Part shown: positions 1-9,800 of the stretch, piece after piece
Layout: each line of letters opens with the position of its first letter
Position numbering within the stretch: the stretch's first letter is position 1
Origin: Strix aluco
Taxonomy: Eukaryota > Chordata > Aves > Strigiformes > Strigidae
Assembly (NCBI RefSeq): GCF_031877795.1
Contig: NC_133946.1
Span: 11,197,144-11,261,143, forward strand
Direction of reading: 5' to 3'
DNA length: 64,000 nt
Program-made: the position numbers and the translations under genes
The notes under the pieces: model-generated
Database searches by the model: none
Seen by the model: the letters and a program-made list of their open reading frames with translations, nothing else
Told to the model about the DNA's origin: nothing

Positions 1-1814
1 GGTGCCTGCAACACCTACGTCGTCGTCTTCCAGACCGTCTTCTATGCCTGCTTCCACGTGAGCACTGGCGGGGAGCGCGGCACGGGTCGGGGTGGGGAGG
101 CCACACCGGGCAGCCCGGGGGGCTGAGCATCCCCCTCTATACGTCTTCCAGTTGAGTTTCGTCTGCGCTCAGATGCCGATGCTCTTCTTCCTCAACAACT
201 ACCTCTACCAGCTCAACCACACGCTCTTTGGGGTCAAGCACTGCGGTGAGCGCATGGGATGGCACAGTGGACGGTGCGGGGAGCTTGCCGGTTGGGGCTG
301 AGCCGCGGCGTGTTTCCCCTCCTTGCCCCGGCAGGGACCTTGAGCCACGGCACGCTGCCTGGCTTCAACAAGACAGTGCTGCAGAGCCTGCCCCGCAGCG
401 TCAACCTCATCATCGTGGAGAGCGCCTTGATGGCGGCTGCCTTCCTTGCCATGCTGGTGGTGAGTGCCGGGGCAGGCAGGGCAGGGGGCGGGCTGGGAGG
501 CTGTTGGTGCCTCACCCACGGCTGCGCTGCAGGTCCTGGTGCTCTGCGGCTCAGCATATCGGCCCACGGAGGAGATCGACCTGCGCAGCATCGGCTGGGG
601 GAACATTTTCCAGCTGCCTTTCAAGCACATGCGGGATTATCGCCTGCGCCACCTCTTCCCCTTGTTCATCTACAGCGGCTTCGAGGTGCTCTTCGTCTGC
701 ACTGGCTTCTCCCTGGTAGGGCCCGGGGACAGGGCGGGGGGTGACAGAGCGGGGACAGAGCGACGCTGAGCCTGTCCTCGCTGCAGAACTACGGTGTGTG
801 TGCCCTGGGGCTGGAGAAGCTGGCATACCTCCTCATGGCCTACGGCTTCTCCGCCTCGGCCTGCTCCAGCCTGGCCCTCTGCATGCTGCGCCTGCGGCGG
901 CAGATCCCGCTGCTGGCCGGAGCCCTCCTCCACGCTGCCCTCCTGGTGACTCTTTTCTGCTGGGCACCCGAGCCCCGGAATCTGGTCCAGGCACCTCTAC
1001 TCTACGCCATCATCGTGCTCTGGGGCACAGGGAGCGCCCTCAACAAGACCAGCATTAGCAGTGAGTACCGTGAAGGTCCCTGACGCAGCCTCTCTTGTCC
1101 CCTGGCACAGCCAGGTTGGCCCCCAGCTCCCCGATGCATCTTCTCACGTCCCCTTGCACTGCAACTTGGTGCCCCCCAAGCTCCTTGGACCTGCTGACAA
1201 GGAGCAGGACAGACCCCTCACGGCTGCGTCCTGCTAACAGTGCCCCAAGAGGGGACATGAGCACGGGAGGGGAGATGCTGACAGCCGGTCTCCTCCGGCA
1301 CAGTCCTCCTGGGCATGCTGTATGAGGACAAGGAGCGCCAGGACTTCATCTTCACCATCTACCACTGGTGGCAGGCCCTGGCAATCTTCACCGTCTACCT
1401 GTGGTCGGGGCTGCCCATGAAGGTAAGCGGGTGGGTGGCCATCCCCGCTGTGTCCCCCCAACCGGTTCTATCACCTCTGGGGCCTGCCAGGCTTAGAGTG
1501 GGGGTTGCAGTGCCATGCTAATCCCCTGTTTTGCCGTCCTGCAGGCCAAGCTCTCCATCATGCTGCTGACACTGGCAGTGGCAGTGGGGACCTACCTCTG
1601 GATGGAGCACAAGCTGGCGCAGCATGTGGCGTACCGCCTGCCCCGCATCCCCCGCCCACGCCACAAGATGTGCGGTTACCGCTACTTGGAGGAGGACGAC
1701 TCGGATGAGACAGGCTCAGAGGGCGATGGCAGCAAAGACGACAGTGATGACCACCCAGCGGAGGCCACCAACGGGGATGAGCAGCCAAAAGATGATGACG
1801 ACCAGCTGGGTTAG
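1..1814 (+). CDS. UNC93B1: UNC93B1, 3' part (window starts inside the gene)
   Basis: Multipass ER protein that escorts nucleic-acid-sensing Toll-like receptors to endosomes. Exons read: 1-57, 152-245, 335-459, 533-715, 787-1060, 1304-1422, 1545-1814; all joins keep phase and use GT/AG. They give 373 residues, about the last 60% of the roughly 600-residue family protein. Diagnostic stretches are GFNKTVLQSLPRS, AYRPTEEIDLRS, GWGNIFQLPFKH, YEDKERQDFIFTIYHWWQA and GYRYLEEDDSDE. Hydrophobic segments fit the C-terminal half of a 12-helix transporter-like fold. The tail is acidic (Asp/Glu rich) as in the family, ending in DDDDQLG. The 5' exons lie left of the window. The next gene, MAX, starts less than 1 kb after the stop on the same strand. 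Confidence 0.95.
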
Positions 1815-1934
1815 AGATATCTTGTCCTGGCCCTCTGCCGTGGTGCCCCCCCACTACTTTCTGAATCTGAGGAAGGGGTCCACAGCACCTCCCTGGGGCT
1901 GCCCAAACCCCCTGGAACAGGCCCAGACTTCCAT

Positions 1935-2375
1935 AGGCCCCACTCAGGCTAGGCCTACAGCCCCCCCAGCCAGATCCGCAGAGCCTCAGACCAAGCCTGC
2001 AGTCCCTAGGCAGGCCTGCAGACCCCCTAGCCAAGCCTGCAGCCCCTCAGGCCAGGCCCACAGAGCTCCTAGCCAGCCCCCTAAAGCCTCCAGCCAGGCC
2101 CACAGACCCTCAGACCAAGCCTGCAGCCCCTCAGAACCCCCAGCCAAGCCTGCAGAGCCCCCAGCCAAGCCCACAGAGCCTCAGACCAAGCCTGCAGACC
2201 TCCTAGCCAAACCCACGGAATCTCTAGCCAAGCCTGCAGAACCCCCAGTCAGGCCCACAGACCCTCAGAACACCCAGCCAAGCCTGCAGAGCCCCCAGCT
2301 ACGTCCGCAGACCCTCAGACCAAGCCTACAGACCCCTAGGCAGGCCCACAGCCCCCCGGGTCAGGCCCACAGGGC
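1935..2375. repeat. Degenerate minisatellite in UNC93B1 3' UTR
   Basis: Variants of AGCCAAGCCTGCAGACCC and AGCCAGGCCCACAGACCCTC recur for about 440 bp, with compound units of about 30 bp. There is no stop in one forward frame, which produces a low-complexity open frame. Confidence 0.8.
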
Positions 2376-2439
2376 CCCGCCACCCCCTGAGTTACCACAT
2401 GCAAACAGCGCCCGCCTCCCCTTTGCTCTCCTCGGACTC

Positions 2440-2445
2440 AATAAA
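2440..2445 (+). terminator. UNC93B1: UNC93B1 poly(A) signal
   Basis: Canonical AATAAA, about 630 bp after the UNC93B1 stop and about 110 bp before the palindromic MAX promoter. Confidence 0.75.
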
Positions 2446-2550
2446 AGCTCTCTTGCCCCCCACCTGCTGCGCTCACAGCCGCCTTACTCTGCCTTCGCGT
2501 CGTCGCGGCCTCACCGCCCTACATGAGGGGGAAGAGGCATCAGTGCCGCC

Positions 2551-2628
2551 CCTGGGCGGGAACTACAGCTCCCGGCGTGCACCGCGCGGCCGCGCGGTGC
2601 ACGCCGGGAGTTGTAGTTCCCGCCCAGG
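2551..2628. promoter_or_regulatory. 78-bp near-perfect palindrome carrying two ACTACAnCTCCCGGC elements
   Basis: Arms 2551-2589 and 2590-2628 are reverse complements at 38 of 39 positions with no spacer. Each arm holds a GGAACTACAnCTCCCGGCGTGC element. This resembles the ACTACAnnTCCC module bound by ZNF143/THAP11 at many vertebrate CpG-island promoters (family knowledge). The centre is an alternating CG-rich core. It lies about 160-240 bp upstream of the MAX start codon. Confidence 0.75.
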
Positions 2629-2788
2629 GAACATGGCCGCCCCGCCTCCCTCCTCGGACTCCCACACCCACAATCCCCCACGCCCTAAAGGGTGGGGGGG
2701 CGAGCGGTCACGTGTGTCGCCGGTGGCGCATGCGCGCTGCGGGCTGTTGTTGTGGCGGCGCGGCCCGCGGCTCACCCGGCCGGTAGCG
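2629..2788 (+). promoter_or_regulatory. MAX: MAX proximal promoter / 5' UTR: YY1-like, E-box and NRF1 motifs
   Basis: A TATA-less GC-rich stretch directly before the MAX ATG. Visible motifs are AACATGGCCGCC (YY1-like, about 2629-2640), the canonical E-box CACGTG (2709-2714, the site that MAX-containing dimers bind) and the perfect NRF1 palindrome GCGCATGCGC (2726-2735). Motif identity is seen directly; binding is inferred. Confidence 0.6.
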
Positions 2789-5609
2789 ATGAGCGACAAC
2801 GATGACATCGAGGTGGAGAGTGACGTGAGTCGGTCCCCGCCACCGGGACAACACCTTCCACCCCCCCTTTTTGCTGCCCGCAACTCCGGGGAAAGGGTAG
2901 CGGGGGGGTAACATTTGGTTTCTCTCTCTCCTTCCCCCCTCCCCATTACGGCCCCGTTTCCCGGTGCTCCCCCCCCACCGCCACCCTCCTCTTCCTCCTC
3001 CTCTTCTTCCTCCTCCCCGCTGGCCTGGTCCCCTCAGGAGGAGCAGCCGAGGTTTCAGTCCGCGGTATGTCGCTGCCGCCCCCGGTACCGGGAGCACGTG
3101 GGGGCGAGAGGGGCGGGGGGGGGGGGGGGGGGGGTGTGCAGTGCGCCTGCGCTGGGGGGGGCGGGGGGGCACACGACACACACACACACCTGTGGGGCCC
3201 TGTCTTTTGGGGGGGGGGGGTTGGGGGCGTCGTGTGGGGGCTGGAGCTCTTGAGGGGCAGATGTGTGTTTGGGGAGGGGGCACCTGTGGGGCTGCAGCTC
3301 TTGTAGGGGGGAAATCTGTGGGGTTGGGGGTCTTTAGGGGGGAATCTGTGGGGTTGGGGGTCTTTAGGGGGGAATCTGTGGGGTTGGGAGTCTTGGGGGG
3401 GGGAAATCTGTGGGGCTGGGGCTCTTCTGGAGGGGGGGATGACCTGTGGGGCTTGTGTCCCTCGCAGCAGGGAAATCTGTGGGGCTGGGTGTCAGAAGAG
3501 GGACATACCTGTGGGGCTCTGTATCTTAAGATGGGTGGGAAGTGGGGGGAACCTGTGGGGCTGGGGCTTTTGGGGGGGACACACAGTTATGGGGTTTGTG
3601 TCTCTTGAGGGGGGGAAAACCTGTGGGGCTGGGGCTCTTGGCGGGGAGGGGCATAGTCATAGGTTTGGGGGGACTTGTGGGGCTGGGGCTCTTGGGGGGG
3701 GAAGGTGGGGTTGTGGGTTTGGGGTGTAACATATGAGGCTTGTGTCTCCTGAGGGGCATGTGTTTGGGGGGGGATCTGTGGGGCTGGGGCTCTTTAGGGG
3801 AGGGGGAATGTGGGGCTGGGGCTTTTGGGGGGGAAGTGAGGGTGTTTCTCTTGAGGGGTGGGGTGTTATGTGTGGGGCTGTGTCCTTTTGGGGGGAGGAG
3901 ATGTGGGGGTTGTGTCTTTCGGGGGCATCTGCGGAGCTCTCGGCGGGGGGCTGTCTCGGGGCAGGGAGACAGATCTTGGGGGTGTATGTGGTGGGTATGA
4001 CACGTGGGGTTGTGTTTTGGGGGGGCACTTGGGGTTGTGTCTCTTGGCAGAGGGTAGATAATGGGCCTGGGTCTTGGGAGGTGGGGAGAGATATTTCGGG
4101 GGGTGTAGGACAGAGGGCTGCGAGGTGCTGCAGCCCCTCGGGGCGCTGCTGTGCTCTCCCCACCCCTGGCAGGATTTGGGGCGCCCTGGCAGCAGGAAGC
4201 TCCCTGTGGGCTCCGACGGGCTGGGGGAAACCGAAAGCAACGGGAGCCGCCGCCTTCCCACGCCCTGGCGCTGCCGCCCCGGCTCCGGGCACCTCAGCCG
4301 GAGCTGCCAGCGCGGGGTTTCGGGGTGAAGGTCGGCAGCCGGGCTACTCCTGCCCGAGCAAAGCAGGGGTGGCTACCGCCACGCTAACGAGGCTTTTCCC
4401 GTTGGTTTCTGGGACTCAGGGGGCTGCCCTGCAGCACCCACAGTTGTGGTTTTCCCCCCCCGCTACCCCACTGCTGTGGTGCCACCCGCTCAGGCTCCCC
4501 TTTCCCTTCCCCTCGCAGGCCGACAAACGGGCTCATCACAACGCGCTGGAGCGCAAACGCAGGGACCACATCAAGGACAGCTTCCACAGCCTGCGGGACT
4601 CCGTCCCCTCCCTCCAAGGAGAGAAGGTGAGTTTATGGAGCGTGGTGGGAGCCCGGCCACGCACCCACCCGACCGGACAGGGATCTCCACCTCAGAGAGG
4701 GCAGTTCTGCAGTGCCTTGCCCGCAGGGCCTGCCGAGCGGCATTCCTGGGGGCAGGTTGTGCCTGGAGCCAGCCTCCGGCACCGCCGGGATTTTTTGGGG
4801 GGAAGGTGGAGGGGGTAAATCCACCTCGTGCAGCCGGATCTTCCGTGCTTGGCCGCGGGGCAGCTCTGCCCGCCGGGGATAGCGGCGCTTTGCTTGGCGG
4901 CCGGCAGCAGCCTCGGTGGCTTCTTGTTTTGGCTGGGAACAGCTCAGCCATTTCGGCGGGGTCTAGAAATGACCCTTCCTGGTGCCAGCGAGGCTCTGCC
5001 CTGCCACGGGGGTCCTCAGTTGGGTCCCCGGTTCCCCGGTTGGGTCCCCGGCGGGGACAAGACCTGCGCTTCGGTTTGCCCGGCAATGCAAAGCGACGGC
5101 AAAATCCTTTCTGCTGCGCGGCGGGTGGGACAGGGCGGACAAAACGCCATCGGTAACCCCCAGGCAAGGTCTTTATCTCGCCTCTGTCTTTTCCCACTAT
5201 TGCAACAGGCATCCCGGGCCCAAATCCTGGACAAAGCCACAGAGTACATCCAGTACATGCGCCGGAAAAACCACACACACCAGCAGGACATTGATGACCT
5301 CAAGCGGCAGAACGCTCTCCTGGAGCAGCAAGGTGAGTGAGGGGGGTCCCAGGGGAGCAGGGGATGGGGGTGACACCCAGGACAGAGCCCCCGGGGGTGA
5401 CACGGTGGCCCTGCCTTGCAGTGCGGGCGCTGGAGAAGGCCCGGTCGAGTGCCCAGCTGCAGGCCAACTACCCCTCGACGGACAACAGCCTCTACACCAA
5501 CCCCAAAGGCAGCACCATCTCCGCTTTTGATGGCGGCTCCGACTCCAGCTCCGATTCGGAGCCCGACGAGCCGCAGAGCAGGAAGAAACTGCGCATGGAG
5601 GCCAGTTAG
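2789..5609 (+). CDS. MAX: MAX, bHLH-leucine zipper partner of MYC/MXD proteins
   Basis: Obligate dimer partner of MYC, MXD, MNT and MGA; nuclear; binds CACGTG. Exons: 2789-2824, 3038-3064, 4519-4626, 5209-5332, 5422-5609, giving 160 residues, the usual length of the long form. The start [12 protein letters not shown] is the family N-terminus. The 27-bp second exon encodes EEQPRFQSA, the 9-residue segment that is alternatively included in vertebrates. The basic region and helix 1 ([20 protein letters not shown]) carry the DNA-contact His, Glu and Arg residues. Helix 2 and the zipper are in exons 4-5 ([25 protein letters not shown]). The C-terminus ends in the nuclear-localisation stretch [10 protein letters not shown]. 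Introns 1-4 are short; intron 2 is filled by a G-rich repeat. It converges on FNTB, as in mammals. Confidence 0.98.
3120..4100. repeat. G-rich minisatellite in MAX intron 2
   Basis: Variants of a unit of about 30 bp, GGGGGGAATCTGTGGGGTTGGGGGTCTTT, recur over about 0.8 kb. The first three copies (about 3305-3400) are nearly identical and later copies diverge to CTGTGGGGCTGGGGCTCTTG. There is a pure G run near 3117-3133. Every unit carries several runs of four or more G on the transcribed RNA, so G-quadruplex formation is possible (inference). Confidence 0.85.
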
Positions 5610-6424
5610 GCCCCCCCCGCGGCCCCCCTGCCCGCCCGCCGGCTGCGTAAGGACTCTTCTCTCTCTTCTCTCGTAGAGGCTCTCGGACTGCAGCTTCCCA
5701 AGCCCTCCCCGGCCCTTTCCCCGCTCAAACCGCAACAGCCCCGGGGAGGTGGTGGTGGGGGGGGTGTTTGCCGGCCAGGCAGGGCCTCGCAGCGCCCGCC
5801 CGACAGACTTGGGGGGCTGCGGGGGGGGCCGCGAGGAGATGTCCCCTGTTGCCCTCCTACACCTAGCGCGCCCCTCTGCCCTCTCCCTTCTGATTTTATA
5901 TGAGCATTTCTATTTATACCCGGGGACCACAGCAGTCCTGAGCTGAAGGGTGAGGCTGTGCAGGAGCCAGGCAGCGCCCCCCCAAGAAGGCCAGGCCCCG
6001 CAGGGAACTGTGCCTGCCCCCCACCCCCCCTCCCCAGCAAGCGTTGGGGGGCCTCGCTATTTATTTTTTGCGTCTGCAATTCCACCTGCCCCCAGCACCT
6101 GCGAGAGCTGGGGCAGGGGGGGCAGCACCTTGCACCCCTTTTCACGGCACAGAGCCGGGAGGGGGCCAGGCTGGGGGGTCTGCGTGTGTGTCCTGCCCCC
6201 TCCTCCTTCCCTCCCTCGCCCCCACACACCTCCCCTGGCTCTTCCCCACCTCCGTGGCATTTTCTGAACTCTAGTGTCCCGTCCCAGCCCCGTAGGTGAC
6301 CCTGTCCCCCCCCCTGCCCCTCCCCGTTTTGATGCCATTCATTCCATGGATCTAAGGTATGTTGTACATACTGCCCAGAGTTGTCTTGCAAGTTAAGGCT
6401 TCCCTTTACTATAAGACTATAAAT

Positions 6425-6430
6425 AATAAA
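6425..6430 (+). terminator. MAX: MAX poly(A) signal
   Basis: AATAAA followed by an A run, about 815 bp after the MAX stop. The 5610-6424 interval is MAX 3' UTR with C-rich low-complexity stretches and no gene. Confidence 0.8.
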
Positions 6431-6630
6431 AAAAAAAAAAAATTATTTTATCCTTTCCCCGTAGTAGCCGCATGTTCTTGGGGTGGGAGGGAAGGTGGCA
6501 CCAGGGCAGCCTCCGGGTGGGGGCTGGGAACAGCCTGAGCTCGGTGTCACCTCCTGCCCCCATGTCCCCCAAAGCCACCATCAGTGACCTGCCCTCCCCG
6601 CGCACAGGAGACGGCAGGTGACGGTTCTGT

Positions 6631-6636
6631 TTTATT
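6631..6636 (-). terminator. FNTB: FNTB poly(A) signal
   Basis: TTTATT on the plus strand, i.e. AATAAA on the minus strand, about 235 bp beyond the FNTB stop. FNTB and MAX transcripts therefore end tail to tail about 200 bp apart. Confidence 0.75.
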
Positions 6637-6869
6637 AATGCCAAAAAGCTCTGCCATGTCCCGTGTCCCCCCCTTCCCCGTCTCGGCCAGCTCGGCTCTT
6701 GCCGGGAGGGCAACGGGGTGCCCGGACCTGGTGGCCACGGAGCGGGCCGGTTTTTGGTATTGCTAGCACCCTGAGGACCTCGCTCTCTGCCCCGTCCGCG
6801 CCGCGGGGGGCTCCCCGCCGGCCCCGGGCAGGGCTGTTCCGCACAGTGGGGGGGGGGGCAGCGGGGCCC

Positions 6870-9800
6870 CTAATTGGCAGCAGCTGCTGTCCCTAAGCTG
6901 GGCACAGGCTGCTGCAAGAAATGCATCACCGCGCTCACCACTTTTTCCGGGGCGATGTTGTAGACAGGGTGCGTGGCCTGCTGCAAGAGAGGAAGAAAAA
7001 AACAAAAATAATAAAAAAGAGGTTAACGCCTTTTTTTTGGTGTTGGGGAGGCCGCGTGGCTCAGCCCACCCTGCCCTGGCGATACCCGGCACCTACCAGG
7101 CGGTTTTCGGGGACACCCAGGACCGTCTCATGGTGGAGATCGCCGCTGCCGAAGTGCTGGGCGATGGCCAGCCCACTCAGGCAGTAACACGTGTGGTAGA
7201 AATCCCGGGATCTGAGGTGGGGGGGAGATATTAGGGTGCTGAGTGGGGGGTTTTGGGGTACCAGGCAGTTTTCCCCCCACACTCCCTGCTCCACTCACTT
7301 GCCCGGCTTGTCGAGCAGCCCCCCGGCTGGGCACTGGCAGCACAGGAGGATGTATTCCTGCAGCGCTGACTGGTCGAACATCCAGCGTGTCATGCTGAGC
7401 GCCGCGTCGCCTAGAGGGGGAAAACCGCTGAAATGCCTGAGGGGGGGGGTCCCAAAAAGGTACCCCCCGCCTGCAACTCAGTGCCTTCCCTGCGCACCCC
7501 CCCAGGAAGCCTTGCTGCCAAAAAGCCTGCAGGGAAGCACAGTTCAGCAGCCCACACACACAACACCAAGGAGATCTGGACGCCTGAGTTACTCCGCGCT
7601 TTGTCCCCGCGCTAAAACACCTTCAGAGACGCTGGACGTTTTGGGAAACGGAGGCGGACAGAGTCTCCTCCGGAGACGGAGACGTTTTGGGGATGGAGGA
7701 AGCTGAGAGCCACCCCCACGCCCCAAACTCCCTGCAGCCAACTCACCCCTGGCATGGAGGGCACGGTGGAGCAGGGGCAGGAGGCCAGCTTGCCAGAAGG
7801 AGTAGCAGCCATCCACCAGCTTGTTGCAGCGGCCCTGGAAGCCGCCCTCGAAGCGCATCTGCCGGCCGGTCACCCAGTGCTGCGCGGGGACAAACAGGAA
7901 CAGACACCAGTGCGAGGGCAGGGACCCCCCTCCCCGGCACTGCCGACGGGCCAAAACACCCCCCACCCCCAGCCAAATCCCGGCGAGAGCTGCGGGGCCG
8001 TGGGGCCGCTCACCAGCAAGCTCCGGAGGTTCAGCAGATGTTCTTTCTTGAGGATGACCAAGGCCGCCATGCCGCAGAAGGTGTAACCGCCGTGCGCCTC
8101 CATGCCCGGCACCCCGCCGATGCCACCCTCCCAATTCTGGCACCTGGAGCAGCGAGCAGCAGGGTCAGGACGGCACCAAGGCAAGGGGCTCCTGTGTGTG
8201 TGTGTGTCCCCAATTCCATCCCCGCTGGCTCTCACCTCGCTATCCACTCAGCCGTCCCAGCGAAGAGCGCGGGTGTGAGGATGTTGGTCAGTGAGGCCAC
8301 GGAGGCGGCGCAGTAGGCGCTCCTGCGGTAAACAGGCGCTCAGAGCCGCGGCACCAGCTCCCTGCTGCGGCACTGGCTCCCCGCCGCGCCACCCAGTGTT
8401 TTGTTTCCCACCCCACAACTGTGGTGCTCACCCACCTGACGTCTACCTCGCCACCGACGTGCATGAGGAAGGAGCCATCAGGCTGCTTCAGCGAGTGCAG
8501 ATACTCCAGCAGCTTCTCCCTGCGAAAGCCAGCAGGCTGTGAGGGACACACACACACACGCAAAACACGTCCTGCCTCCCCCCCCGCCAGCCCCGCGCCA
8601 GCCCCACGCCAGCTAACCAGGCCCGCATGGCCGTACCTGTCAATGACGCCAAACGCCTCCTCTGTGCCGATGATGCAGAGCGCGTTGACGGCGGCATAAG
8701 TGGGGGCGAGGTGGGGGTGCTGGCCGGGGCCCCCCCCAAAGCCACCCTGGGGGCTCTGGCAGCGGCTCAGGAACTGGCAGACGCTGCGGGGACACAGAGG
8801 GGAGGGTGGGGAAGGGGCTTGGCGCTCCCCAGACTCACCCCTGGTGGTGTGAGGTTTCCCACCTGGGTGAGGGAAAACCGCTCCCCCAGTCCACAGGAGG
8901 CTCGTGGTGGCCCTGTTAACCCCCCCGCCCAGTTCCCCCCCCCCCCAGAGGTCAAAGCTGGGGGTTATCTCTCTCCTCCATCTCCATCCATCACGAGACG
9001 CCAGAGCGCGAGGCGCTGGCTGGGAGAATAGGCAGCATTGACGGTGGCGGAGAAGACAAAGCACTCCTTTGCTCCCGCCAGCGCGCGGGGACAGCGGGAG
9101 GTGGCACCTCCAGCATCACGCGGGTGGCCCGTGGGGCCTCTTGGCCACAGCTGGGTCCGCAGTGGGGGTCCCCAGGCTGCCACTGGGGTCCCCCCAGCTC
9201 TTGTCGTGCCAGTGCCACTTACTCAGAGGCGACGGACTGGGGAATGGGCTCATCCAGCAGCTCCAAGCTGTGCAGGATCCAGTAGCAGAGCCAGGGGCGG
9301 CTGGCGTCCAGACACTGCGGGGACCAGAGGGGACAGTCAGGGCAGCCGGGGAGCCATGCGGGGCCTGGGGGTGCAGGCAGGAGCAGGCAGAGCTCCCGCA
9401 GAACAGGCAGGAAAATCCCCAGCGCTGCTGCTCCAGAGCATCACCATGGGGACATGCATGACCCAAGGGGACATAAGGAACCGCTGCCTCTGCCCCCAGG
9501 CTGGCAGTGACAAATCAGGGATGGCAAACACCCCGGTGACAACTCCAGGAGCAGCCCCGGGGCGCAGGGTTGGCCCCGGCTGGAGGGCAGAGCCGGCAGC
9601 TCTGGGGCAGGACACCCAGCAGTGCTGCTGGCAGCGCAGGTACCTCGTAGGCTTCGGTCAGCTGCCGGAGGCCTCTCTTCAGGTAATGGAAGTGCTTCTC
9701 CCGCTGCAGGATGAATCTGGAAGACAGGCAGGACAGGCAGAGCGCTGGCAGGCAGGACAGCCCAGCTGAGAGGGGACATGAGCCCCGAGCCGATGCCACT

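Larger units (their letters stand above)
1815..2445 (+). other. UNC93B1 3' UTR with minisatellite
   Basis: Follows the TAG stop at 1812-1814. It holds a degenerate tandem repeat (about 1935-2375) and ends at an AATAAA poly(A) signal at 2440-2445. A 300-codon open frame overlaps this stretch but is in a different frame from UNC93B1 and has repeat composition (Pro, Ala, Lys, Gln), so it is not taken as coding. Confidence 0.75.

Noticed and set aside
1624-2526. Open frame of 300 codons in the UNC93B1 3' UTR
   Set aside because: Overlaps the last UNC93B1 exon in another frame and continues through a minisatellite; low-complexity protein.
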